From Aphrophora alni (taxonomy: Eukaryota > Arthropoda > Insecta > Hemiptera > Aphrophoridae): a DNA stretch of 64,000 nucleotides. Both the position numbers and the translations under genes were made by a program. The stretch spans positions 22,443,177-22,507,176 of the forward strand of contig OY740768.1 of NCBI GenBank assembly GCA_963513935.1, read 5' to 3'. This document shows positions 24,151 through 35,892 of this stretch, piece by piece (position 1 is the first letter of the stretch; every line of letters begins with the position of its first letter). A model generated the notes under the pieces. It had not been told where the DNA came from. It saw nothing but the letters and a program-made list of their open reading frames with translations, and ran no database searches.

Positions 24151-24649
24151 TAATAATTATTATGAAATTTGAAGCTTTATTGTGGATGTAACAAACATTA
24201 AAAATTTTACAAATTGTCATAATCCACAAGTAATGATTTTTATATCAGTACTGGTTTCTACAGTGCCGTTCTTTCACAAGTTATAATATTTTTTAACTTT
24301 GTAAAACAGTGAAGTAATTGAAACTATATTTTAACGGATATATTTATTCCAAAATGTGTTTTCAACCGTTTGTCAGACAATGGTCTTCAAACAATGGTGA
24401 ATTTAACATTGATATCGATATATTTATTACAAATATGAAATCAAAATAAATAAGTTATTTATATTGAAACAGAAATAATTCAGATTACTTGCAAAATCAG
24501 TTACTACCCAACTATTGAGTTGACTACTTAATATATTCGGCATGCAGCTGAAACACTCTCGGAATTCGTTACAATTTAAACCTCGTCCATAGTTTTCATA
24601 TGAGCTTATTATCAAGCTATAGAAAATAAGCTCATGTATGAGCTACATT

Positions 24650-25500
24650 TTTTAAATGAAAAATCTTTATTATTTCTTCCATTATAAAATACAAAATACA
24701 ATACCACATTTTACATATGCATAGGATAGAAATAACCACCTAGGTTATTTACCTGTGAAGGTGGATTTAATATTCTTAAGGATCACTATAGTTTCAATGA
24801 GTATTGGAAGGCAGCGAACCAGCCAAAAAAATAATATAATAAACACACAAAACAAAATAACAAAGCACTAAAAAAGATGATTAACTCTTCTGAATTACAC
24901 TTCATTCACTTTACTTACTATACAACATAATACTAACATTTCTAATTAATAGTATTGAAAAAATAATCAACATTTTCTATCTCTAGTAAATACTCCCACA
25001 AACTCTTGGCAAATTGAACTCTGTTACAAGAAGATTTTATGTTTAAAGGCAGACAGTTAAAAAATTTTGGTGCCAGAAATATATAAAACTTTTTAAAATG
25101 TGACAAGTTAGGCATGGGGATAGTTCTGTCAAATCTGTTTCTTATTGCGCCTGTTCTATTTTTCCTGCCTGTATTACCATTTCCACTTCTATCAAAAAAC
25201 ATACGCAAAACCTTAAACACATATAAACTCCTGAGAGGTAGAATTTTTAAACATTTAAAAAGAGGTGCTGTATGTTTATTCTTTTCTTGTGCATAATTAA
25301 TCTTATAAAAGCTTTTTGAATAGTTATTAATGGCCTTAAATTCGTAATTGTATATTTGAGTTTACTATTGCATAATATACTGTTCTGAGAAGTTGTAAGT
25401 TGCTTACATAAAAAGGAACTACCGTAAAACTGATGCAAAATTCGCCGTTTTAAAATTTCTTTATCATTTTTTCCTACATAGATTCATAATCAACCAATTA
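24650..25500 (-). pseudogene. LINE reverse-transcriptase C-terminus, frameshifted
   Basis: On minus the order is LRTVYYAIVNSNIQ (25,330-25,385), then LITIQKAFIRLIMHKKRIN (about 25,275-25,335), then KVLRMFF..RSGN (25,170-25,215) and FKKFYIFLAPKFFNCLPLNI (about 25,040-25,105). These match the thumb and tail of Jockey/CR1-like LINE reverse transcriptases (YYALVxS..QYG, IQKRAIR, FLGPKLWNSLP), but in two or more frames, so the gene is dead. Catalytic YxDD is not present in the fragment. Beyond the stop near 24,942 a 3' UTR with AATAATAAAGATT, on minus, suggests an element end near 24,650. The 92-aa minus ORF at 24,942-25,220 is the last in-frame piece. Clade assignment is uncertain. Confidence 0.72.
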
Positions 25501-26150
25501 TAAAACTACTTGACATATTTGTCTAGTAAAGCAATTAATTTTGTTTTTAATTATTATTATTAACAGTATATCCTTTAATGATAATACGCTTTTGGCATCA
25601 GGGAATGAATATTAAATGAATATTATTTAATTTACTTCAAACAGTTCTTGCTTATGAGGTTCTGTTGTCATAATAGCTGTGTCGGGATATCTTATACCAT
25701 CATCAGATGAGTTATGTTGTTAAATAAACTTAGTTTAATACTAAACCTTTAGTTATTGTATGCTATGTCTCATTACTTTACGAAATAATAACAAAATCCC
25801 TGAATTCATTGCTTTATCCACAAGTTTTTATTTTCATTTTAAAGCATCACATCAATTTGAAAATTTAATTCTTTTAAAAATTCATTAACTAATGTCTCTG
25901 ACATTCCCTTAAATACATGAGGCACCAATCTTGATTTAACTGGAATAAAATGATCTCTTCATTAATATAAACGTACTGATATAACTCCAGTATATCAGTT
26001 GTTTTATAGAAATAATATATTTAAAATTGTGTACAGACTATAAGCGGTGACACATATTATTGAAAACACTAAAATCAATTAATAAGTATAAACCGGACTC
26101 TCTATTACAACATTTTAGCTGTGTCAATTCCATTTCTCTAATAGGCTATC
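25500..26150. other. AT-rich non-coding DNA
   Basis: Nothing recognised. Confidence 0.5.
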
Positions 26151-26410
26151 TTTTAAAGTGACATTTCGTAAAAGTATTTCGACACGTAACGCAATAAACA
26201 AAAGCTCAACACAGACTGATGGAGAGTGCGTATAAATATTTAAAACACAATCTCAGATTTTATACATAACATGGTAAGCAATGTTATGTAAGAACCGTAT
26301 AACGTAAACAAACAAGGAACACTTTGAAAACTAAACTGTTAAATTTATAATGAGTTTTGCATAAGTTAGCGAAACCATGCAAGTTGTCAAAACAAACTTT
26401 GTCATCCAGA
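26150..26410 (-). repeat. Family C repeat, inverted copy 3
   Basis: Read on minus: GTTTGTTTTGACAACTTGCA, then TGCAAAACTCATTATAAATT, GTTTTCAAAGTGTTCCTTGT and ACATAACATTGCTTACC, the order found in copy 2 at 11,840-11,980. Confidence 0.6.
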
Positions 26411-26499
26411 AACCTCGATTGTCCACTCACTTAAACATACTGTTTGTACTGTTTCACTTATTTGTGTATTGAAAACTACAACAAAGACTAAACAAAAAA

Positions 26500-27110
26500 T
26501 CGTGTTGAGTCGCTGGTACGGACAGATAACGTGAATACGTATCCAATGTTCAGAAACGTTACATTTATCCCCAAACGGATTCCAAACTAAAGCATTTGTG
26601 AAATGCACTATCTTCCGCCCACTGTCTCTCCATGATTGATGATCGCACAAAATCGCCGTCCATACAATATGGAGTTAAAGTTTTAGCGATTTCATTATAC
26701 GAGTATTGCACGGCCGCCGCCGCCGCGGTATATGTATGCCACCGTCATTGACGCAACGACCGCTGCAATCTGGATTGTTGTTCAAATTGTCCAACCGTAT
26801 ACGATTTGGCTTTACCACGAGCGTAAACCAACACTGTGTTGAAATTTGTTTAATTTCAGCATCATCTCAATGCAACTTCCGAGAACAACTCCATAATAAT
26901 ATCTGTAGTTTCGATCAAAACTACTAATTGAGACCAAAACTACCGTTGTAGCTTCACTCGGTCAGAAGTTATACAACGTGATAGTTTCCAAAGACGGTGA
27001 AACGATCACAAAATGGCGGCTACCCCACTCCGTCCACTTGTGACATCACAACCTCCACTCGATGATGTAAATTATTTCATTCTTTTACTATCATGTCGCT
27101 TAATTTGACG
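26500..27110. other. CpG-containing GC-rich island with short ATGGCGGC frame
   Basis: Noticeably richer in G+C than its surroundings, with CGGCCGCCGCCGCCGCGG at 26,711-26,728, CAAAATGGCGGC at 27,010-27,021 (matches the YY1/Pho-type GCCGCCATNTTG motif on minus) and GTGACATCAC (CRE-like) near 27,040. From the ATG at 27,013 a 31-codon frame runs to 27,108, with a GT donor-like GATGTAAAT inside it. It could be a promoter plus first exon, or a transposon remnant: other open frames (26,402-26,650 minus; 26,706-26,927 plus) are unrecognised. No function is claimed. Confidence 0.35.
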
Positions 27111-28830
27111 TTTTAATTTGTCGATTTATACGTTAATTTATGAAATGCAAGACGAAACTGTATCCCCTAATTTCGTTATCATTCAATTTTCTGTATTGCC
27201 CAGCAAACTTAAAGACGTATTCACGTCAAAACCGTTACTTTTTGTTTTGTTTTATATAATATACTTTAAAATTGACTTTATTATATAATAATTTTCGGAA
27301 TAAATTTCGTTTGTGAAAATATGATGGCCATATAATTTTTGTTGGAAATTAGAAATTTGAGCTTGAACGACGTAAGGATCCGATCTAAATGTTAGAATTA
27401 AATTTTGTTAAATGTCAGAACTAGTATTTGGGGAACAAACGTCTAATTCTAGGCCTTCATGATCTCAACTATTGTAAAACTTTAATGGTGCCAATAACAA
27501 CATGTAATTTTAATGACTATTCCTTCACACATTAATATCATAACACTACATACAGGCCTCAACTATTTTTTCGTAAATTACTAAATCATATATTAAAAAA
27601 ACATCATATCAAAACATAAAATCATAATTATACTCTTGTTCAACAAATTTTCCATACATTTTTAATACAACGATGACAAAGCAGGCTTTCATTTAAATAA
27701 ATTCCAGAAACTTGCAATATTGTTACTGAAGATGTCCCATGAGTTACTCAATTTCATTGGTATCGTTTCATTATTGTACGTAATTTCGTATATTCAAAAT
27801 CAAACTATCTTTAATATCAGCAGTGTATTCCAAATGAAATTATCATTATACACCAGAAATTAAATAAATTTATTCACGAATTAAATTAACACACTTCAAG
27901 CTACATAATAAAGCAGATCTACTCTCATATTGTCTATAAATTAATGATATTTTGAAGAAAAAAATATTGGTTCATTTTTTAATTAAAAATATTAAATGTA
28001 ATCACTGTTAAATGTTAAAAGTATGTGAAACCAAATGATATCACAAATTAATTAAGATTTTACTCATGTTCTATTTTATTCGTTTTTCTAAATTTACAGG
28101 AAAATGCAATCGATGCGAAAAGAAATGTTACTCAATTAATTAGAAATATTGTACCAGACGAAATAATCTTCCTTAAATAATTTTCTAAAGACTTGAATTG
28201 AGCCAAAGGCAAACATTGTTGCTCGTACATTATCTATAATAAGAATAAGGAATTTATTTCTCTGAATTCCAAAGCAATGCTCTATATAACAACTCTAATC
28301 TCTTAGATGGTTAAATTATTTACAAATAAAATAGAAAGGTGTGTTTTTTTAAGTATTTTAAAATAATATTTAGTTCCAGATGTTAGATAGCTAAAACTGT
28401 ATTTAGCACAAAGGATGGACAAATGATAATATTAATATCTAAAGAATATAAAGCTATTATCAATATACCAGAGTCGAACAGTGAATGAGTTAAAAAGCCA
28501 TAACAAAAAAACAAATAAGCCGTGATTAATAATTTAACCGATTTTCAGCTGTAGCATTCTCAATTTTTTGTCCGAAACTCACCAAACGGGCGTATGTACA
28601 TTATTTGCCACCATTTAAATATGCCCGTTACCCAAATATAATTACAAGTAAGAAGTGAAATGTATAGGTTTCTTTCAAATTTCTATTTCTATATGTCATG
28701 TACAGAAATATGTCATTTCATCATCTGTATGAGCTTTAATTTAATTTTTTTTAAATATATTCTTTCAATAGGTATTTCGTTGAACGTTTTGAATATTTAG
28801 TGATACTTGATAGTGAAAAATGGTTTTCCT
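27110..28830. other. AT-rich non-coding DNA
   Basis: No gene seen. Near 28,100-28,180 there is weak similarity to 41,600-41,680 (AATCGATGC.AAGAGAAAT, ATTGTACCA), perhaps the upstream edge of family J. Confidence 0.45.
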
Positions 28831-28834
28831 TTTA

Positions 28835-29060
28835 ATGGTGTGCAGTATTTCCTTTTTAAGGGCAAAAAACCTCTTGGTCATTATGGCCTTATAAAAAAAA
28901 GAAGAAGAAAACCTTAAATAAAGAGCTCTAATAACATCAGGGTCAGAAGAGAACAAAAGTTGGTAAAAGGAAACTATATACGAAAGATGAAAGAAAGGGA
29001 TTTAACTAAAGATCCCATGAAAAAAAGTGTAGATACAGGTAATGTCCCTGGGGATTGCTA
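28835..29060 (+). repeat. Family K interspersed repeat, copy 2
   Basis: Carries GGCAAAAAACCTCTTGGTCA, GAAGAAGAAAACC, GTTGGTAAAAGG, GGGATTTAACTAAAGATCC, AGTGTAGATACAGG and CTGGGGATTGCTAC in the family K order. Confidence 0.6.
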
Positions 29061-29485
29061 CTCTATAGTAAGAGGCTGAAGGTTACAAATAATGAAAATT
29101 AGCTACTCAGCAAAACATTTTGAATTCTATGGAGTAAATTTCCCACTGTTATGATGGAAAATCGATTCCAGATATTTGTGATAAACCGTTAAGGGAGTCT
29201 CTAACTCCAAAAGAATGAGTTCTACTTTCACACATGTACGTGATAAATAAAGATGTTATTAGGGCGGGTGGAAAATTAGATTTTAAGTTTTTACATAAAC
29301 GTCAGATTTGAAGTAACATAAATCGTAAAAATATGAATTTTTATCGTTTCAATCTGTACACCGTTTGTGCAGTACCCATTAGCCCCAAATAGGTGGATCA
29401 TACTTTTTGTAGAAAATGATTTTTTTAAATAAATTAGTGATTATGTTATAACTAATTATAATTTAACTAACGCACCTATATTGCT

Positions 29486-29900
29486 AACAAGAAAAGGGAA
29501 GAAATACAACCTTAGTTTTAAGGAAGGGTTTCTACAATTTATTGCCCGCGAAACAAACTATATTTAGACTTCGGCCTTCAGTGTGAAATATATTTATGGC
29601 GTTTCTTGGCTAACTTATATTTATAGCTTTGATTATCAACTCTTTCGGAAATTATAAAGCAAAGTTTTTGTTCTTGTCGTTTAAAGGCAAAAATGCTCAA
29701 GGTCATCATCGTGTTATTAAAAATGGAAGGAAAGAACATAAAATAAAGACCCCTAGGCTTGGAATATTTTAATAGCATCAAAGTCGAAAGATAACAACAG
29801 TTGATTAAGAGAGACCTGTTAAGACAGATTAAATAGAGGGGGATCTAACCCAATACAATATGGAAAACTGCATAGATCCGATTAGGATCCTCAATATTGC
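29486..29900 (+). repeat. Family K interspersed repeat, copy 3 (longest)
   Basis: Includes a 5' part (29,486-29,660) that is almost identical, inverted, to 58,540-58,705, around TTGCCCGCGAAACAAAC and TTTAGACTTCGGCC. The rest follows family K: GGCAAAAATGCTCAAGGTCA, GGAAGGAAAGAACATAAA, GTTGATTAAGAGAGAC and GGGGGATCTAACCCAA. The close match of the 5' part to the copy at 58.6 kb suggests this family was active more recently than families A-J. Confidence 0.7.
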
Positions 29901-30007
29901 CAAGCTATATTCTAAGTTTCATTGCAATCCGTTCAGTAGTTTTTGAGAAATCGTGATGAGTGAGTCAGTCAGTCAGTGAGTGATATTTGGCTTTTATATA
30001 TAGATGA
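29890..30007 (+). mobile_element. RTE-type LINE 3' tail
   Basis: TCTAAGTTTCATTGCAATCC, CGTTCAGTAGTTTTTGAGAA, a GTCAGTCAGTCAGTGAG tract and a TATATATAGAT end. This combination is the widespread 3' end of RTE-like LINEs and their derived SINEs in insects. Only the tail is present, so the copy is 5'-truncated. Clade assignment relies on the tail alone. Confidence 0.6.
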
Positions 30008-30373
30008 TTTCGCACGTCAATTTAATTTCAAGTACAAATAATGGTTTTTTTCTGATTTTAAGGTCGCCGTGTTCAAATTGGACGTGATATCTCATACTTT
30101 AAATTAGGCCTAAGGCCAACATATTAACTTTTTCGTCAAATAAACATACTGTTTCGTAATCAGAATAACTTCTAGTTTTACTTCATACCCCACATATAAC
30201 ATTTTTCCCCAAAACAATTTTTCAACTCGACATTTTTTGGCTCTTAACTAATTCACGATCGTTTTTTTACAGATATATTTGTCCTAAATGTGGGACAATA
30301 CAAAGAATATAAATGCATAATTTGAAATATATTGGATTTATTGTCTTGTCTATGTAGACGGATTGTGACTTAC

Positions 30374-30440
30374 AGACAGACAGACGGACAGACTCGCGTG
30401 TGAAATAATAAGGGTCTTTAGTTTTACCTACGGACCCTAC
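30374..30440 (+). mobile_element. LINE/SINE 3' tail remnant (GACAGACAGACGGACAG type)
   Basis: ACAGACAGACGGACAGAC is followed 23 nt later by AAGGGTC and TTTTACCTACGGACCCTA. A GACAGACGGACAG tract followed by AGGGTC...TACGGAACCCTA is a recurrent 3' tail in insect non-LTR elements. A second, independent tail lies 0.4 kb upstream. A fragment only. Confidence 0.5.
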
Positions 30441-30494
30441 AAACTGTATGTTATTTACAATCTTGATTTGTATTATCACTATAATACAGAATAT

Positions 30495-30860
30495 AAATCT
30501 GTTTATGTAATTCCTAGAAATATAATCTGTTCATAAAAATAATGTGAAAGAATAAAGCACCATTTCAAAGTAGTACTAGGAAAAGATAAATCCAGTTGTG
30601 CACTATTATCGTTTTATATCGCTTAAGTATTTTAGAATTTAATGAATAATTAATGCTTTAGATCTTTGAAATGATTAAAAGAACATACTTATTAAATTAT
30701 TAAATCTTATTAAATTATTAAAGCTCAAGATTTCAAACAGTTGGTGTATTTCTCAACGTCTTATAACAGTAGACTATATTTTTGTTATCAGTTATTAAAC
30801 CTAATTATTGAGGTTACCCATCGTTTATTACGTCATGTGTGTTTAATACTTTAAGAATCA
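30495..30860 (+). repeat. Family J repeat, copy 1
   Basis: Three-copy family with 42,035-42,350 and 45,390-45,690: ATAATCTGTTCAT, CATTTCAAAG, TAT.GCTTTA, ATTAAA.TATT, AACAGTAGACTATATTTTTG, ATTAAACCTAATTATTGAGG and CGTCATGTGTGTTTAAT. Order is the same in all copies. Confidence 0.65.
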
Positions 30861-30899
30861 AAATTTCCATCAATGTAATTACTCTGATTTGTCATAAAA

Positions 30900-31618
30900 A
30901 TCAAACAACTGCATACGTTTTATAATATTTGCTTTTCAGTTTGGAGGTCCTTGAAACTTAATATTCACGAATAACCTCAACTGCTGGGTTTCATGGAGAG
31001 TTCCTATCGGGGAAGTATATCACCGTCAAATACTCCAAACGAGACTTAAACCACAAAATTAGTTTGTTAAAAACCGACCTAAGTATTATATGAAAAATCA
31101 GTTGCAAAGCTCCATTTTAAACTTTAATCCGACACCATTTCCGATTTGCTCAACGGAAATACGTTTTATTTTCGCGATTTTTCCTCATCACCTTTATACG
31201 TGACTACCCACAAAATATACAATATTTTTATTTAACTACCACAACTCCTCCCAGGCGATGAGATAAACGTGTTAAATAAAAACTTTTTTAGCATAGATTT
31301 CTCTCTAGGGATAAAAATTGTACATTAACAACAACTAGAAACTCTCCTCTTAAACCCTATTACGTATTAGGTTTTCTAACAAATCTATATTAACTAGGGA
31401 ACTGAATATACCAAACTATATCGTGTGTTCCAAAAATTCACACAAAGTCTTCCTTAAAATTTTATTCATTTTGTTTTTAATAAAAGAAAAGTCAAGGAGA
31501 TGCATTATTTTTCTTTTACTCTGTGCAGGCAAAACACTTTCTGGTTTAATCCATTGTACGAACACCGAGTAATTTAGAAACACATAAATGAAACTCCGTA
31601 CAAATTAGACTTTAGTAG
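30900..31618. other. AT-rich non-coding DNA
   Basis: Nothing recognised. Confidence 0.45.
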
Positions 31619-31860
31619 GAATAAATCCAGGATTTATTACCTTGGACAGGTATAAACTCGTCCCTTCTAATTATAATTATGTCACTTACGTTGGAAGATT
31701 TATATATTATGTAAATGTTACCTGCAGTGTCCACTAGGAGCGTTACTTTGTTTCTTCCAAGTTAATTGTTAGGAATAATTTAGTTAAATTGTCCTGACTT
31801 GTAATACAATAAGACTAGACAGTCAAAGCGGTGGAAGTTATTCTTCTAAACCTGAAATAA
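31618..31860 (+). repeat. Family F repeat, copy 1
   Basis: Closely matches 48,515-48,800: CTCCTAATT.TAATTATG, AAGATTTATATATTATGTAA, ATGTTACCTG, TGTCCACTAGGAGCG and CTTGTAAT.TAATAAGACTAG. It looks better conserved than most duplicated segments here. Confidence 0.75.
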
Positions 31861-32519
31861 TAAACAAAGTAATTAAAATCATATAAAATGTAATTTCATT
31901 TACAACACGAATACTGTTTATTTAAAATATTATTTCCACACAGAAGACAAATATCGCAGAGATTTACAACACTGCAGAACAGAACAAAATTATAAAATGT
32001 TAATTAAAAATACCACTGCGACATGTTTAAAAAAATACACAAGTATAAAATGTGAAATAATTACAAATTAGAAATGACGTGAATTTAAAAACAACAACAT
32101 ACAGCGAAAAAAATTATATATCGAATAAAACAAGGCCTAAAATTACCAGCATAATATTTGCTTTAATTAATTAATATTGCCAAAGGTTTACGAAAGAGTG
32201 TCCTTAATCCAATTATTTCATTAAAGTTTCTTGTACAGAGGAATACTGTGAATTCTGAACCTCTTGACGAGATAATGCATAGAACACAATCAATATACAA
32301 TTTAGCCAATCAATCTCTGGTGATGGGATACAAAACAACCACTCCAAGTATAAACACATTAGCAAGGTCAGTAAAGCATGGGTGGAAATTACCAATGGAA
32401 AACTTCAAATCTGGGATAAAATTCCGTATCATATTTTCCGAATAAATAATTTTATGTTAAATAATTATTCAAATATTGTCCTAAGTTATATGTCTGTTAC
32501 CAAATGCGTGTTCAGTGAT

Positions 32520-32710
32520 TTGTATGAAGTCCGCCATATTGTGGGACAAGCACTGTATACCACTAGACATGAACAATTAAACAGAGTCTTTACGCTTCAC
32601 TGTAAACATTGTGTCGCTTGTACATACATGTTACAATACAGGAATAGAAGAGAACTACTGCTTATACGTGCGTTAAAATCTTCCTACATTTCGTTATTAT
32701 TTTCTCAATT
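32520..32710 (+). repeat. Family E repeat, copy 2
   Basis: CGCCATATTGTGGGACAAGC, AACAATTAAACAGAGTCT, AGAGAACTACTGCTTATACG and TGCGTTAAAATCTTCC. A 120-aa ORF (32,382-32,744) covers it. Copy 1 retains part of the same reading (RELL.IRALKS.Y) but with a stop, and copy 3 has lost it, so it is treated as repeat, not gene. Confidence 0.65.
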
Positions 32711-32864
32711 GATAATTTATTTATCAATTTTACCACTATTTTGATATATTTACTTCTCATGATGACGCTTGCAAAATGAAAGACTATAGTGCAGTTGTAC
32801 AGCGATTATCATTAAAATGTCTTTGGGTAAAAAAATAATTTGAGTAAATTTATCTTAAACTTTT

Positions 32865-33060
32865 CCTGACGCGTTTCGTTTGAACTTCATTTTCAAAAAC
32901 TTTTGAAGTACTGCTTCGTCTCATAAAGGAGTCATCTTATTATACTCAAGTAACCTCCTCTCTTCTCTATTTATAGGCTCCCCCCTCTTCCGTGATTGGT
33001 CGACATCCTCCAGAAACAGTAGAGAGGAGGGGACATTACTTGACTCATTTACAGGGCGAA
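32865..33060 (-). mobile_element. Penelope-like terminal region (HH3) with stem-loop
   Basis: On minus a GAAACGCGTC (cleavage-side layout GAAA-CGCG-TC) lies at 32,868-32,877, preceded by a TTCAAAC/GTTTGAA-type helix and a degenerate TTGAAAA box. On plus, downstream, CAAGTAACCTCCTCTCTTCT (32,947-32,966) pairs with AGAGAGGAGGGGACATTACTTG's core (33,021-33,042). Between them lies TATTTATAGGCTCCCCCC. This mix is compatible with the LTR-like ends of a Penelope-like element; no RT/GIY-YIG frame is near. Confidence 0.35.
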
Positions 33061-33089
33061 GCAGTAAGTTAATAACTTTTGAAAATTGA

Positions 33090-33842
33090 TTTCATAAGAG
33101 ATGCGTCAGCAGATGTTGTTAAAACAACTATTGGAGTGGCAGGAGAATATACTCAAAATAATTACGTAAGTCCAAGCAGAAATATCCATTATAATGAAAA
33201 TCCAGAGTAAAGCTTCATAAGTTACCCGAGAAAAGAAAAGCACGCGTGGTCTTCCAGTAAGCGATAAAATTATATATTAAAAACAAATTACATCTTATTG
33301 AATAATGAAAAAATATACAAATGTTCTACCCAGTTCTCTTTTTATTTCAAATAGTTCTAGTTGATTCAAGACAAAAAACTGATTTTTATAAAAACAATTC
33401 TCACTAAAATTTAACGCCTGGGTAGCAACAATTTTCCTGAACTTTGTAAAAACATATCCCAATTATAAATAACAAGTTTGCATAATAAATAAAACTCCAA
33501 TTAAATCAGTAATACTAATACTTTTAACATACCATTAAACTATTCATATTTAAAATATAAGTCATGAAATTCCTGATACCTGATATTCTTACAATGTAAA
33601 GAACTTCTCAACAGCCTACACTTGATATTAATAGCAAAGGAATTACACATTCAAACCACTCTATGCTGCGTAATTGATCTATCAGAATGCTCTATTTCTC
33701 ATCTGTATTTAACTGCCAATTACTCCTTTCATTCGTAACACACAAATTACTCAGGAAAATGTTTAGAGAGTGTGGAACCGTTGACTAAATTTTCTCTTCA
33801 TTACAGTTGAAGTATAATAATTGTTATTACCTCCCCTCCTAC

Positions 33843-33845
<3 letters not shown>
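33090..33845. other. AT-rich non-coding DNA
   Basis: Nothing recognised. Confidence 0.45.

Positions 33846-33904
<59 letters not shown>
33846..33904. repeat. (TA)n microsatellite
   Basis: About 59 bp of uninterrupted TA repeats. Confidence 0.98.
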
Positions 33905-33906
<2 letters not shown>

Positions 33907-34625
33907 TAAAATATAGTTTTATCGCAAAATTTATTTCTATTTTTTAAATGATGGACAATCAAAACAGTAAATACAATTTCAAGAAAGGGACGCGAATGTT
34001 TAGACTACGAATCCAACGGACGCTTCAGAGTATTGAAAATAAGAGTAAAAACTCTTATAAGCATTAGTTCAAACAAAATCTACAAATAAAAAACAAAATT
34101 ACCTACAGGAGAAGTTTTTATTTGACCTAAAAATTTAACACTTTCCAGACATTACTTTATCGATGTTTTCATTAACATGAATTAAGAACATTGAATTTCA
34201 TACAAAAATATGAAATAAGCTATTATTCACAAAAACGTTACCTCGAGAACTTGATTTAACTTTCAACATGAGTTAGACTAAAATATAAACACTCGTTGGA
34301 TTTTTTACGCTTTCAAAAACATTTTTCACTGTAGCCCAAAATTGATGGGTAAAGGATAATTTTTCAGTTTATGCAATCTGTATACCAGAGGTTAATAACA
34401 TTTATGAATACAGAATATTATTTACTACCACTGTGATCGCAAAGAATGGTAAAGTTTTGTTACTGACATATCTAATACTTAATATATCTTTCATGTCAGT
34501 CTGCAGTACCTACCTGTAATATTAACTTTAATGTAATAGCAGATATTTCTTGTTGAAACTCCATATTCAAGGATAAAATAAAGCAAAAGCTTAAAGTTTC
34601 AAATATTTTAATAATATAAATGAGC

Positions 34626-34655
34626 TACAATTGTTTCGCCTTGCGGCATCATCGG
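34626..34655 (-). ncRNA. Hammerhead-like motif (HH4)
   Basis: Read on minus: CCGATGA, helix II TGCC-GCAA-GGC with a GNRA-type GCAA loop, GAAA, the self-complementary CAATTG, then TA. This is a compact 30-nt match to the hammerhead order, with a short helix III that would pair only in a dimer, as described for Penelope-like elements. One core position differs (CTGATGA would be consensus, here CCGATGA), so this copy may be inactive. Confidence 0.5.
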
Positions 34656-35004
34656 GCAACTGATAATTTACAGGTATAGACAACTATTAAAACATAAGTA
34701 ACAGGAAACTGAAATACAATAGAGAAATCGGGAAAGGTAGGGGGATGACCTAGCAGGTAGGTTAATGAACTATGTTACAGATGGGTTTTAGAAGAGGTGA
34801 CGAATTTAATACAATTCCACACACTACCTGCTTTCAAGTCCCTAAAACAAGTGCCTGTGTTAGGTAGTATCCAACTATCCATGATTAAAGAAAATCTACG
34901 ATTCCGAAAGTTCTAGTCACTTTATGTTACTGGAGAACCTGGTCAGTAATATTACTAGTACAATATGTACTTCAGACACATAATGTGTAAAATAAAATGA
35001 TAAA

Positions 35005-35360
35005 TAACTCAGTGATGAATCAATATTTACCTGCCCTGTATATTAGAATGACAGCGATATTGATTTTCATAAAGAGACAAATCTTGTATGGAATATCGAC
35101 TAACTGTGTTTAAACTTCAATTCACGTAAACAGTTGATAATTTATGGAACACGGAAGTCCTCCACCACACTGGAGTCTCGCATCAACTTGTGTCAAATCC
35201 AAAGATTAATCATTCAAAACATTTCTTTCAATACATATAACGGACAAATAACAGTTTAAAGGAACTTTCAATGCAATATCAGGGGAATACAACTTTCGGC
35301 TAACAAAAACGTGCAAAATTATTATATGGAGTTCTGATATCTGCATCTATTTTTATGTTC
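35005..35360 (+). repeat. Family G repeat, copy 1
   Basis: Closely matches 48,950-49,310: GTTGATAATTTATG, CAACTTGTGTCAAATC, AAGATTAATCATTCAAAACA, ACATATAACGGACAAATAAC and TCAGGGGAATACAACTTT. The middle block (35,180-35,310) differs at only scattered positions. No reading frame is shared. Confidence 0.75.
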
Positions 35361-35892
35361 AAAACATGGGGTTACCACTGCGTGACATATGAGTGTGACT
35401 CAAAGTGACAAATACGTTCAGAGACGGTTTAATAACTTATGAAAAAATACGTATAAAAAGACTTGATGTGGATTATCAACTGGTTCTTAAATTTTAAAAA
35501 AAAGATCTTTCAAGTATGTGGAAAATTATTTATTTACGAATTTAATCAAAGCCATTTAAAAATAGCTTAGTATTTATTTCAAAAAAAAAATTTAATCGTT
35601 TAGAAGACCTGTAATATATCTTTAAAATCTTCAGAAAATTCTTTGTTTTTGGGAAGATGAACAGAATTTTTTGACTCTTTTTACGACATAACTATTTTTT
35701 TTAATTACACTTGTAAGTCTTGTAATACCTATAAAGAAGACATGACTGCGTAATGTTTATGAATATAGCTGGACAAAATAGTGATAAATGTAGTCTATTA
35801 AATGATTCAGTTTCATAAATCGAAATAAAGACATAAACATACAAAACAATACTTATAACTAAAATTGATGTGTTTATATTGTAAGAAAACAA

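Noticed and set aside
24355..24390. Minus-strand TTGAAGACC...GGTTGAAAAC as a further hammerhead
   Set aside because: Core boxes and helix II are too degenerate to separate from chance.
26706..26927. 73-aa ORF starting in the GCC repeat
   Set aside because: Starts in a GC-rich simple stretch and shows no recognisable domain.
32382..32744. 120-aa ORF as a host gene
   Set aside because: It covers family E. The reading is interrupted in copy 1 and lost in copy 3.
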